Below are positions 6,758 through 13,754 of a stretch of 26,362 bases of DNA, piece by piece. The notes beneath the pieces were generated by a model, which was not told where the DNA came from, did no database searches, and was given only the letters and a program-made list of their open reading frames with translations. This DNA comes from JAOUGY01 sp050329955. Lineage in GTDB: Bacteria; Actinomycetota; Acidimicrobiia; Spongiisociales; ZC4RG35. The position numbers were made by a program, and so were the translations under genes. Position 1 is the first letter of the stretch; each line of letters starts with the position of its first letter. The stretch is taken from contig JBHJOH010000105.1 in assembly GCA_050329955.1 (NCBI GenBank), forward strand, positions 1 to 26,362, given 5' to 3'.

Positions 6758-8665
6758 ATGTTCATGAGCGGTGGCTGGCACAGCTACCTCCAATACGACG
6801 CAGACCAGGAGAAGCCCAAGCTCGACCGGGTCCTGCTCAAGCGGGTGGCCTCCTACGGTTTGCCGTACCGGTCGGCGTTGGCCGGCGTGCTCGTCACGGT
6901 CCTGGTGATCGCGGTGCTCGGGGTGATCCCGCCCCTGATCATTCGGGAGATCGTCGACGTCGCCATTCCCGAGGGCGACCTCGGCCTACTCACGTGGTTG
7001 GGTGTCGGCGTGATCGCGGTGCCGGTCCTGAGTGCCCTGGTCGGGGTGCTGCAGCGGTACTGGTCGTCGGTCGCCGGCGAGGGCATCATCTACGACCTGC
7101 GGCGTCAGCTCTACGAGCATCTGCAGGGGATGTCGTTGCGATTCTTCACCGCCACCAAGACCGGCGAGTTGATCTCGCGTCTCAACAGCGACGTAGTCGG
7201 CGCTCAGCAGGCGATCACCGGGACGTTCGTGTCGATCCTCTCCAACATCGTCTCGGTCATCGCCATCCTGGTGGTGATGATCGGGGCCGAGTGGCGGCTC
7301 ACCCTGCTGGCGGTGGCAGCCCTGCCGTTGTTCGTGTACCCCGCCCGCAAGGTCGCCAGGATGCTGCGTCGGGTCACCGAGGCGCAGATGGAGCACAACG
7401 CCACCATGTCGTCGATCCTCCAGGAGACGTTCAACGTCAGCGGCGCCCTGCTCGTCAAGCTGTTCAACCGGGGACCCGACGAGTCGCACCGCTTCGGAGT
7501 CGAAGCGGGTTCGGTCCGTGACCTCGGGATTCGCCGGGCGATGATCGGCCGTTGGTTCTTCGCAGCACTCGGCCTGGTGTCCGCCGCCGGCACCGCAGTG
7601 GTGTGGTGGTTGGGCGGGTATCTGGCGATTCAAGGTGACCTCAGCCCGGGAACCCTGGTGATGTTCGGCGCCCTGGTGCTCCAGTTGTACGGGCCGCTCT
7701 CGGCCATCTCCAACAGTCGCGTCGAGTTCGCCACCTCGCTCGTCTCCTTCGAGCGGGTGTTCGAGATCATCGATCTGGCCAGTGACCTGCCCGATGTCGA
7801 GGGCGGGGTGGATCTGGGCCAGAGCGAGGGCAGGGTTCAGTTCGACGGAGTCTGGTTCTCGTACCAGTCCGACGGCCCCGAAGGGCTGGAAGGCGTCAAG
7901 CGCCTCCGGGTGCGGGGCGGTGGTCCGGCCACGGTGGCGAATGCGACAGCACCGACCACCCCCTCCAGTCGGGACTGGGCGTTGCAGAACGTCTCGTTCT
8001 CGGTCGAACCAGGACAGTTGGTTGCCCTGGTCGGGCCCAGCGGGGCCGGCAAGACCACCATCAGCTATCTGCTGCCCCGGCTCTACGACGTCACCGGCGG
8101 TCGGGTGTCGGTCGACGGACACGACGTGCGGGCGGTCAGCCTGGGCTCGTTGGCCGAGAACATCGGCGTGGTCACCCAGGAGACCTACATGTTCCACGAC
8201 ACCATCGCCGCCAACCTGCGGTACGCCCGGCCCGACGCCACCCAGGACCAGCTGGAACAGGCATGCCGGGCGGCCAACATCCACGAGTTCATCTCGTCGC
8301 TCCCCGACGGGTACGAGACCACCGTGGGCGAGCGTGGCTACCGCCTGTCGGGCGGGGAGAAGCAGCGGGTGGCGATTGCCCGGGTCATCCTCAAGGACCC
8401 CAAGATCCTGGTGCTCGACGAGGCCACCTCACACCTAGACACCCGCTCCGAGGCGCTCATCCAGGACGCCCTCGAGCGACTGATGACCGACCGGACATCA
8501 CTGGTGATCGCTCACCGGCTGTCCACCGTGAAGGCCGCCGATCTCATCCTGGTGCTCGACGAGGGTCACCTGGTGGAGCAGGGAACCCACGAGCAACTGC
8601 TCGCCCGGCGCGGGCTCTACGCCACCCTCTACGAGACCCAGTTCCGGGATCGACAGCCGGCGTGA
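6758..8665 (+). CDS. ABC exporter, fused permease and ATPase (MsbA/BmrA type)
   Basis: The 635-residue half-transporter has a six-helix type I exporter membrane domain (about 25-345) and a nucleotide-binding domain with Walker A GPSGAGKT (426-433), signature LSGGEKQR (530-537), Walker B ILVLDEAT with Asp554-Glu555, and an IAHRLST H-loop. It would work as a dimer to move lipids, drugs or peptides outward; the substrate is not readable. Between the first strand of the ATPase (WFSYQ) and the LQNVSF stretch is an extra Gly/Arg/Thr-rich segment of roughly 30-35 residues not usual in this family. I chose ATG 6758 because GGAGG lies 10 bases upstream; ATG 6764 is an alternative. The stop overlaps the GTG of the dehydratase gene. 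Confidence 0.88.
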   Translation: MFMSGGWHSYLQYDADQEKPKLDRVLLKRVASYGLPYRSALAGVLVTVLVIAVLGVIPPLIIREIVDVAIPEGDLGLLTWLGVGVIAVPVLSALVGVLQRYWSSVAGEGIIYDLRRQLYEHLQGMSLRFFTATKTGELISRLNSDVVGAQQAITGTFVSILSNIVSVIAILVVMIGAEWRLTLLAVAALPLFVYPARKVARMLRRVTEAQMEHNATMSSILQETFNVSGALLVKLFNRGPDESHRFGVEAGSVRDLGIRRAMIGRWFFAALGLVSAAGTAVVWWLGGYLAIQGDLSPGTLVMFGALVLQLYGPLSAISNSRVEFATSLVSFERVFEIIDLASDLPDVEGGVDLGQSEGRVQFDGVWFSYQSDGPEGLEGVKRLRVRGGGPATVANATAPTTPSSRDWALQNVSFSVEPGQLVALVGPSGAGKTTISYLLPRLYDVTGGRVSVDGHDVRAVSLGSLAENIGVVTQETYMFHDTIAANLRYARPDATQDQLEQACRAANIHEFISSLPDGYETTVGERGYRLSGGEKQRVAIARVILKDPKILVLDEATSHLDTRSEALIQDALERLMTDRTSLVIAHRLSTVKAADLILVLDEGHLVEQGTHEQLLARRGLYATLYETQFRDRQPA

Positions 8666-9570
8666 ACCGACGACTCATCGAAGAGGCGGCCGAGCGGATC
8701 GCCGGGCGGGTTCGCCGGACACCGGTCATGAACCTCGATCTCGACGGGGTCGAGGTGGTCGCCAAGCTGGAGTTGCTCCAGCACACCGGGTCGTTCAAGC
8801 CCCGCGGTGCCTTCAACCGCGTACTGGCGGCCGGTCCGGTGCCGGAGTCGGGCCTCATCACCGCCTCGGGCGGCAACCATGGCGCCGCCGTTGCCTTCGT
8901 CGCCCACCAGCTCGGGCTGGCGGCCGAGGTGTTCGTGGCCGAGGTCACCCCGGCGCTGAAACGCCACCGGATCGCTTCGTTGGGTGCCACGGTGGTGATC
9001 GGCGGACGGCAGTATCCCGACGCTCTCGAAGCGAGCCGTATCCGGGCCGGAGAGACGGGCGCCCTCGAGGTGCATGCCTACGACCACGAGTTGACCGTCG
9101 CCGGCCAGGGGACGATGGGCATCGAACTCGAGGAGCAGGTCCCCGACCTCGACACCGTCATCATGTCGGTCGGTGGCGGAGGATTCGCAGCCGGGACGGC
9201 CGCCTGGTTCTCCGGTCGTGCCAAGGTGGTGTGTGTGGAGCCGCAGGGGTCGCGGGCTCTCAACGCGGCGCTTGCCGCCGGGCATCCGGTCGACGTCGAG
9301 ATCGACTCGGTGGCCTCGGATTCGCTGGGTGCCCGCCGCATCGGTGACGTCCCGTTCCGGGTGCTCCGCCACACCGAGTCGGTGCTGGTGACGGACCGGG
9401 CCATCGTCGACGCCCAAGGTTGGCTGTGGGACCGGATGCGCCTCGTGGTCGAGCCGGGCGGAGCGGCTGCCACCGCCGCCGTGCTGTCGGGCGCCTACCG
9501 ACCGGAGCCGGGGGAGCGACTGGTGGTGGTGGTGTGTGGGTCGAACACCGATCCCGCCACCGTCATCTGA
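8662..9570 (+). CDS. PLP-dependent threonine/serine dehydratase-like enzyme
   Basis: The 302-residue product is a fold-type II PLP enzyme. The lysine that binds PLP is Lys46 in GSFKPRGAFN. ASGGNHG (71-77) binds the substrate carboxylate, SVGGGGFAAG is the phosphate-binding glycine loop, and CGSNTDP at the C-terminus holds the pyridine nitrogen side. It should deaminate Ser or Thr, or act as a related racemase/ammonia-lyase. The length fits the short catabolic form with no regulatory ACT domain. It begins with GTG at 8662, which overlaps the stop of the ABC exporter gene (GTGA), so translation is coupled. Its stop is one base from that of the convergent gene at 9572. Confidence 0.85.
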   Translation: MNRRLIEEAAERIAGRVRRTPVMNLDLDGVEVVAKLELLQHTGSFKPRGAFNRVLAAGPVPESGLITASGGNHGAAVAFVAHQLGLAAEVFVAEVTPALKRHRIASLGATVVIGGRQYPDALEASRIRAGETGALEVHAYDHELTVAGQGTMGIELEEQVPDLDTVIMSVGGGGFAAGTAAWFSGRAKVVCVEPQGSRALNAALAAGHPVDVEIDSVASDSLGARRIGDVPFRVLRHTESVLVTDRAIVDAQGWLWDRMRLVVEPGGAAATAAVLSGAYRPEPGERLVVVVCGSNTDPATVI

Positions 9571-9571
9571 C

Positions 9572-9985
9572 TCAAAGGTCGCGTATGAGGTTGTCGGCCA
9601 GCACCGGATCGGTGGGTGCCATCAGGAGACGGTCTCCGTCGTGCGTGACCCACAGCGTCGGTGCCGCCTCGATCCAGCGCCGCAACGGCAGCGCCCGCAT
9701 CGCCGTCCGACCACGTCGGGACTCGGGTCGGTAGGCGAGCACCGTCGGACCGGGTGCGCCCACACCGTCGAGGGCGGCCACCAGATCGAATGAGCCGAAC
9801 AAGCCGGCCAGGGCGACCGCCGGGTCGAGCTCGTCGTCGGCGGAGTCGAGCCAGCGGCCCTCACCCGACTGCGGGCACAGGTCGAGTGTGAAGGCTCCGA
9901 CCTGGATGCGGTCGTGCAGGCAGGTGACCCGTTCGGCGGTGGGCGGAGTCACATCGGGTGTGGAGGGGAAGCTCACGACGTCCAT
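9572..9985 (-). CDS. Uncharacterised 137-residue protein with a damage-type promoter
   Basis: The 137-residue protein has no signal or membrane segment and is acidic in its middle (40-60). Two Cys lie at 22 and 37, and near the C-terminus there is a WVTHDGDRLLMAPTDPVL stretch. I do not recognise the family. ATG 9985-9983 is chosen because a -10 hexamer (TACGTT) ends six bases upstream, which fits leaderless translation; a longer frame continues upstream through an unrelated gene. Its promoter matches those of the HerA-like gene and of sbcD almost base for base, so it may belong to the same regulon. It converges on the dehydratase gene with one base between stops. Confidence 0.6.
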   Translation of the reverse strand: MDVVSFPSTPDVTPPTAERVTCLHDRIQVGAFTLDLCPQSGEGRWLDSADDELDPAVALAGLFGSFDLVAALDGVGAPGPTVLAYRPESRRGRTAMRALPLRRWIEAAPTLWVTHDGDRLLMAPTDPVLADNLIRDL

Positions 9986-9991
9986 GTGGTG

Positions 9992-10020
9992 AACGTATCG
10001 CGAGGGTGTGACAGAAAACG
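9992..10020 (-). promoter_or_regulatory. CTGTC-N-TAnnnT promoter of the 9572-9985 gene
   Basis: On the minus strand the order is CGTTTT, CTGTCACAC (10014-10006), eight bases (10005-9998) and TACGTT (9997-9992), followed six bases later by the start codon. The same box order and spacing occurs before the HerA-like gene and before sbcD. It resembles the mycobacterial PafBC promoter consensus TTGTCRGTG, N8, TAnnnT. The match is read directly; the regulator is inference. Confidence 0.6.
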
Positions 10021-10050
10021 TCCGCCATGGGTGACCGGCGAGGACCGAAG

Positions 10051-10506
10051 TCAGTCGGACAGGGCAACCGTGGCGGTTTCGCCGCAGAACCCCGCCACCG
10101 AGTCCCGGGCTGCAACCGTCACCCCGGTAACCCCGTCCGGGATGACGACTCCTGAGAGCGAGCGGGTGAACGGCTGTTCGTCGACGTGGGGGTGGGCGAG
10201 TTCTCTGATGCCAAGCACGTCGCCGTTGGCCGACCTGATCTCCCAGGCGTCGGCGTACTTCTCCCACCCGGTGTCGGCCGACTCCACTGTGACCTCGAAG
10301 GTGTAGGTCGCTCCATCGTCGCTGGCGGTGACGTCGACCACGTTGGCGCAGCCCTCGCCCACGCTCGGGTTTGGGGCAGTCGTGGACGGAGCGGCACCGT
10401 CTGCGGTACATGCCGTTGCCATCGCCATCATCAGGATGATCACGGGCCCGCCGACCGAGCGCCGAGCGCGCCTGCCCGGTCTACGGCTCGATCCGCGGGA
10501 TCTCAC
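10051..10506 (-). CDS. Small putative lipoprotein, function unknown
   Basis: The 151-residue product has a very basic N-terminus with many Arg in the first 17 residues, a hydrophobic run (about 18-30) and a lipobox-like A-T-A-C with Cys33, so it is probably exported and lipidated. The remaining 118 residues look like a beta-rich extracellular domain with Cys53 and Cys142 as a possible disulfide. No family is recognised. The chosen start at 10506 overlaps the end of the universal stress protein gene by 26 bases. A GTG further in, just before the hydrophobic run, would also leave the lipobox intact, so the start is uncertain. Confidence 0.6.
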   Translation of the reverse strand: MRSRGSSRRPGRRARRSVGGPVIILMMAMATACTADGAAPSTTAPNPSVGEGCANVVDVTASDDGATYTFEVTVESADTGWEKYADAWEIRSANGDVLGIRELAHPHVDEQPFTRSLSGVVIPDGVTGVTVAARDSVAGFCGETATVALSD

Positions 10507-10990
10507 CGGTGTCCTCGGTCTTCACCCCGGGCACCAGCAGCAGCGGGCACTGGGTTCGCTCCATCACGCGGGCGGAGACGCTGGTCCAGGCGGCCTCGCT
10601 GAACAACCGGCGGGTGGCGCCCATCACGATGATGTCGGCCCCGGTGGAGGCGGCGGTCGACACGATTGCTTCGACCGGGTCGGTGCCATCCACGAAACGG
10701 ATATCCGGCTGGCGTCCGCGGGCCCGGAACGCCGACATCACCGGCTCGACCGCCCGCCGGCCCCGCTCCTCGAGATACGACAGTGCCTTCATCTCGCCGG
10801 TGCTGGACTGCCACGAGGTGTCGTCGAGGAACGAGCGGCGCTCGTCATCCTCCATCGATTCGAGGAACTGGCGGGGCACCTCGATCACTGTCATCACCGT
10901 CACCTCCCCGGAATCGCCCAACAGCTGCTCGCAGAGCTCGGCGACGGGCGTGGGGGGCAGAACACCGGTGGTGGCGATCAGGATGTGCAC
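10481..10990 (-). CDS. Universal stress protein (UspA) family protein
   Basis: The 169-residue product is a single Usp domain: an N-terminal strand HILIATTG, a long middle region, the GADIIVMGATRR stretch (118-128) and then SVSARVMERTQCPLLLVPG, matching the G-x2-G-x9-S/T ATP-binding region in simplified form. The glycine spacing is looser than the classic motif, so nucleotide binding is uncertain. The start is GTG 10990-10988: a TATGCT -10 box ends six bases upstream, consistent with a leaderless transcript. A longer open frame upstream reads antisense through the flavin reductase gene and is not used. The downstream lipoprotein gene overlaps its end, suggesting co-transcription. Confidence 0.78.
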   Translation of the reverse strand: MHILIATTGVLPPTPVAELCEQLLGDSGEVTVMTVIEVPRQFLESMEDDERRSFLDDTSWQSSTGEMKALSYLEERGRRAVEPVMSAFRARGRQPDIRFVDGTDPVEAIVSTAASTGADIIVMGATRRLFSEAAWTSVSARVMERTQCPLLLVPGVKTEDTGEIPRIEP

Positions 10991-10996
10991 ACGCGG

Positions 10997-11019
10997 AGCA
11001 TAGGAGAGATCCCCGACCT
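10997..11019 (-). promoter_or_regulatory. Leaderless promoter of the universal stress protein gene
   Basis: On the minus strand, AGGTCGGGG (11019-11011), eight bases and TATGCT (11002-10997) precede the GTG start by six bases. The upstream box is a partial match (GTCGG) to the TTGTCRGTG damage motif at the exact spacing. The -10 box and leaderless distance are the firmer part. Confidence 0.4.
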
Positions 11020-11098
11020 GGGGAGTCGGTCGACCGGCTCTGACTTCGGGTTCGGCGGTGGTCCGACTACAACCCGGGCACACAACGAAAGGGCTGCG

Positions 11099-11611
11099 AT
11101 GGCCGAAGCCAGCATCGACGACGAGCTGATCAACCGCGTGACGTGGAAGATCCCCAACGCCCTGGCGCTGGTGGGATCGAGAGCGGGAGACGAGTGGAAC
11201 GCCATGACCACATCGTGGATCACCCAACTCTCCATGGAGCCGGTGCTCATCGGGGTGGGTGTCGACAACAAGGCGGTCACCCACCGGCTCATCTCCGAGA
11301 GCGGTTCGTTCACCGTCAACCTGTGGTCCTCCGAGGACACCAAACCGTTCGTCAAGTTCTCGAAACCCGCCATCAAGGAGGACATGACCCTCAACGGACG
11401 TTCCATCCGGGTGGAGGCCACCGGCGCGCCGGTGTTCGACGAGGCGATCGCCTGGATGGACTGCGCCGTTCGGCAGGCGATCGACCTCGGGACCCACACC
11501 CTGTTCGTGGGCGAGATCATCTCGGCGGGCATCAACGACGACGAGTCCCGTCCCGCCTCGATGAGCGACACCCGGATGAAGTATGGGGGCGTGAAACGCG
11601 GCGGGCATTGA
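11099..11611 (+). CDS. Flavin reductase-like domain protein
   Basis: The 170-residue product matches the FMN-binding split-barrel flavin reductase family. It has N-A-M-T-T-S-W near residues 34-40, a PVLIGVGVDNKAVTHRLI stretch (48-65), FTVNLWS (71-77), and a late HTLFVGEI strand (133-140), all typical of the fold that holds FMN. It may supply reduced flavin to a partner oxygenase or act alone on small substrates. The ATG at 11099 has a GAAAGGG-like ribosome site upstream. It stands between the divergent stress protein gene and the SDR gene, with no obvious monooxygenase partner beside it. Confidence 0.78.
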   Translation: MAEASIDDELINRVTWKIPNALALVGSRAGDEWNAMTTSWITQLSMEPVLIGVGVDNKAVTHRLISESGSFTVNLWSSEDTKPFVKFSKPAIKEDMTLNGRSIRVEATGAPVFDEAIAWMDCAVRQAIDLGTHTLFVGEIISAGINDDESRPASMSDTRMKYGGVKRGGH

Positions 11612-11653
11612 TCCCCGGGGTTGCGGATGGGCGGCGAGGAGCGGGGGATCCGA

Positions 11654-11681
11654 GGCCAGAGGCCAGAAGCCAGAAGCCAGA
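11654..11681. repeat. Four tandem copies of a 7-base unit, RGCCAGA
   Basis: Two GGCCAGA units are followed by two AGCCAGA units, with a partial GGCC after them. The array lies in the 146-base gap between the flavin reductase and SDR genes. Just downstream are two GTTGAC copies around a TTGTCGACC. No promoter function is evident. It may be a replication-slippage array or part of a dispersed repeat. Confidence 0.7.
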
Positions 11682-11757
11682 GGCCGCCCAGTTCGCTCAG
11701 CCGTCTGGTTGACTTGTCGACCTGTTCACCCGTTGACTTCGCTTCGGAAGGATCCCC

Positions 11758-12534
11758 ATGAACGCAACCGTGTCCGGAAAAGTGGCTCTCGTGACCGGTG
11801 GGAGCCGGGGGATCGGGATGGCCACTGCCCTCGAGTTGGCGATGTCGGGCGCCGAGGGGGTCGTGATCACCTCCCGGCGTCCGGACAATCTGGAGCAGGC
11901 GATCGAGCAGCTGGTGGCGGCGGGCGCCCCGGCCGATCGTGTGCACGCCATCGCCGCCAGAGCCGACGTCGACGAGGACGCCGATCGGGCGGTGACCGGG
12001 ACCATCGAGCGCTTCGGTGGCTGCGACATCCTCATCAACAACGCCGGCACCAATCCGGCCCCGGGGCCGCTGGTCGAGGTGGACATGGGGGCGGTCGACA
12101 AGACCTGGGCGGTGAACCAGCGGGGCCCGCTGGTGTGGACCCAGGCCGCCTACCGCCACTGGATGCGCCAAAACGGTGGGGTGATCATCAACGTGGCCTC
12201 GGTGGGCGGAATTCGCCCCGCCCCGGTGCTGGGTGCCTACAACGTGTCGAAGGCGGCGCTCATCCACATGACCCACCAGCTGGCGTTCGAGCTGGCACCG
12301 TCGATCAGGGTCAATGCCGTCGCCCCCGGAGTGGTGAAGACCAAGCTGTCCGAGCTGTTGTGGACCGCCGACGAGGCCGGTGCGGCCGGGATACATCCGC
12401 TCAACCGGCTGGGAGAGCCGGAGGATGTGGCGCGGGCCATCACGTTCCTGTGCTCAGACGCCGGCTCGTGGCTGACCGGGGTGGTGCTGGCGGTCGACGG
12501 GGGTGTGATCGGAGCGTCCGGGACGCTCGGGTGA
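11758..12534 (+). CDS. Short-chain dehydrogenase/reductase (classical SDR)
   Basis: The 258-residue product shows the full classical SDR set: cofactor-binding TGGSRGIG (13-20), NNAG (94-97), catalytic Ser148, Tyr161 and Lys165 (YNVSK), and the PGVVKT loop (190-195) after the sixth strand. Arg40 and Arg41 after the second strand suggest NADP(H) preference. It is a soluble oxidoreductase, probably tetrameric, and resembles FabG-type 3-oxoacyl reductases, but the substrate is not identifiable. The ATG has GGAAGG upstream. It is followed by the cofG promoter region 71 bases downstream. Confidence 0.88.
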   Translation: MNATVSGKVALVTGGSRGIGMATALELAMSGAEGVVITSRRPDNLEQAIEQLVAAGAPADRVHAIAARADVDEDADRAVTGTIERFGGCDILINNAGTNPAPGPLVEVDMGAVDKTWAVNQRGPLVWTQAAYRHWMRQNGGVIINVASVGGIRPAPVLGAYNVSKAALIHMTHQLAFELAPSIRVNAVAPGVVKTKLSELLWTADEAGAAGIHPLNRLGEPEDVARAITFLCSDAGSWLTGVVLAVDGGVIGASGTLG

Positions 12535-12545
12535 ACCGGTTGTCG

Positions 12546-12557
12546 ATTGGATCCAAT
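12546..12557. promoter_or_regulatory. 12-base perfect palindrome upstream of cofG
   Basis: ATTGGATCCAAT is a perfect palindrome immediately upstream of the TTGTCGGTG box of cofG. Its place suggests an operator or activator site, but a chance palindrome of this size is possible. Confidence 0.3.
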
Positions 12558-12558
12558 C

Positions 12559-12581
12559 TTGTCGGTGGAGTCTGGTAACTT
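12559..12581 (+). promoter_or_regulatory. Full TTGTCGGTG-N8-TAnnnT promoter upstream of cofG
   Basis: TTGTCGGTG (12559-12567), eight bases and TAACTT (12576-12581) match every fixed position of the mycobacterial LexA-independent damage promoter consensus (TTGTCRGTG, N8, TAnnnT) bound by PafBC. Transcription should begin near 12588, giving a short leader that still contains the GAGGG ribosome site (12594-12598). Whether cofG is damage-inducible here is inference. Confidence 0.55.
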
Positions 12582-12605
12582 CCCGGTGATGACGAGGGCG
12601 TGGCC

Positions 12606-13754
12606 ATGGTGAGTCCGGTTTTTCCGGGATTCGATCCCGAGTTGGCCGTCCGCTACCTCGATGGCCTGCTCGATGCCGCCCCGTTGTTCGCCGAGGCACG
12701 TCGGCTGCGCGACGAGGGCAACGGCCGCATCGTCACGTACAGCCGCAAGGTGTTCATCCCGCTCACCACGTTGTGCCGCGATGTGTGCACCTACTGCACC
12801 TTCGCCAAGCCGCCCGGCGCCGGAGGTGTCTATCTCGAACCCGACGAGGTGCTGGCAGTAGCCAGGGCCGGAGACGAGCGCGACTGCACCGAGGCCCTCT
12901 TCACGCTGGGCGACAAACCCGAGGATCGCTGGCCCCAGGCCCGCCAGTTCCTGGCCGCCCACGGCCACACCACCACCATCGGCTACGTCCGGGAGATGAG
13001 CGAGCTGGTCAACGCCCAGACCCGCCTGTTCCCGCACGCCAACCCGGGCGTCATGACCGACGCCGACTTCATCAGCCTGCGCCCCTCCAATCCGTCGATG
13101 GGGATGATGCTCGAGAACGTGTCCCCCCGGCTCATGGAGCCGGGCATGCCCCACCACAAGGCGCCCGACAAGGACCCAGCCCTTCGCCTCGAGACCATCG
13201 CCGCCGCCGGGCGGCAGGCGGTTCCGTTCACCACCGGCATCCTGGTGGGGCTGGGCGAGACCAACGCCGAGATCGTCGACTCCATCACGGCCATGGCCGA
13301 GCTTCACGCCGCCCACGGCCAGATCCAGGAGGTGATCGTCCAGAACTTCCGGGCCAAGGCCGACACCCCGATGCGGCGCTCGGCCGAGCCGATCCCGGCA
13401 TGGTTCGCCCGGGTGGTGGCGGTGACCCGTTGGATGATGGGTGCCGAGATGAACGTCCAGGTGCCACCCAACCTGACCGAGCGATTCGAGACCTACCTCG
13501 ACGCCGGGATCAACGACTGGGGAGGGGTCTCGCCGCTCACCATCGACTGGGTGAACCCCGAGGCCCCCTGGCCCCATCTCGACGAGCTGGCGGCCCGGAC
13601 CGAAGCGGCCGGGTTCAAGCTCATGCCCCGACTCCCGATCTACCCCGAGTTCATCACCGAACACTGGCTTGACCCGGCCATGCTGGCCAAGGTGTCGTCG
13701 GCGATCGACGACACCGGATACGCTCTCGCCCCACAGATGGAGACGACCCCGTGA
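12606..13754 (+). CDS. cofG: CofG, 7,8-didemethyl-8-hydroxy-5-deazariboflavin (FO) synthase subunit 1
   Basis: The 382-residue radical SAM enzyme has its [4Fe-4S]-binding C-x3-C-x2-C in CRDVCTYCTF, preceded by the YSRKVFIPLTTL lead-in typical of CofG. With CofH it makes FO, the chromophore of coenzyme F420, from tyrosine and a ribityl pyrimidine. Other family stretches include ALFTLGDKPEDRW, HANPGVM, and the C-terminal WGGVSPLTIDWVNPEAPWP. I chose ATG 12606, seven bases after GAGGG, rather than GTG 12600, which would lie one base from it. The gene overlaps cofH by GTGA, so the two subunits should be made together. In many actinobacteria CofG and CofH are one fused protein (FbiC); here they are separate. 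Confidence 0.93.
   Translation: MVSPVFPGFDPELAVRYLDGLLDAAPLFAEARRLRDEGNGRIVTYSRKVFIPLTTLCRDVCTYCTFAKPPGAGGVYLEPDEVLAVARAGDERDCTEALFTLGDKPEDRWPQARQFLAAHGHTTTIGYVREMSELVNAQTRLFPHANPGVMTDADFISLRPSNPSMGMMLENVSPRLMEPGMPHHKAPDKDPALRLETIAAAGRQAVPFTTGILVGLGETNAEIVDSITAMAELHAAHGQIQEVIVQNFRAKADTPMRRSAEPIPAWFARVVAVTRWMMGAEMNVQVPPNLTERFETYLDAGINDWGGVSPLTIDWVNPEAPWPHLDELAARTEAAGFKLMPRLPIYPEFITEHWLDPAMLAKVSSAIDDTGYALAPQMETTP

Noticed and set aside
6986..8284. 432-codon minus-strand open frame
   Set aside because: Antisense of the ABC exporter, which has all its motifs.
10997..11019. Universal stress protein promoter as a fourth full member of the CTGTC promoter class
   Set aside because: The spacing is right but the box is AGGTCGGGG, without the TTTCTGTC part, so it is listed only as a leaderless promoter with partial similarity.
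12237..13664. 475-codon minus-strand open frame
   Set aside because: Antisense of the SDR end and cofG; cofG is clearly real on the plus strand by its iron-sulfur motif.
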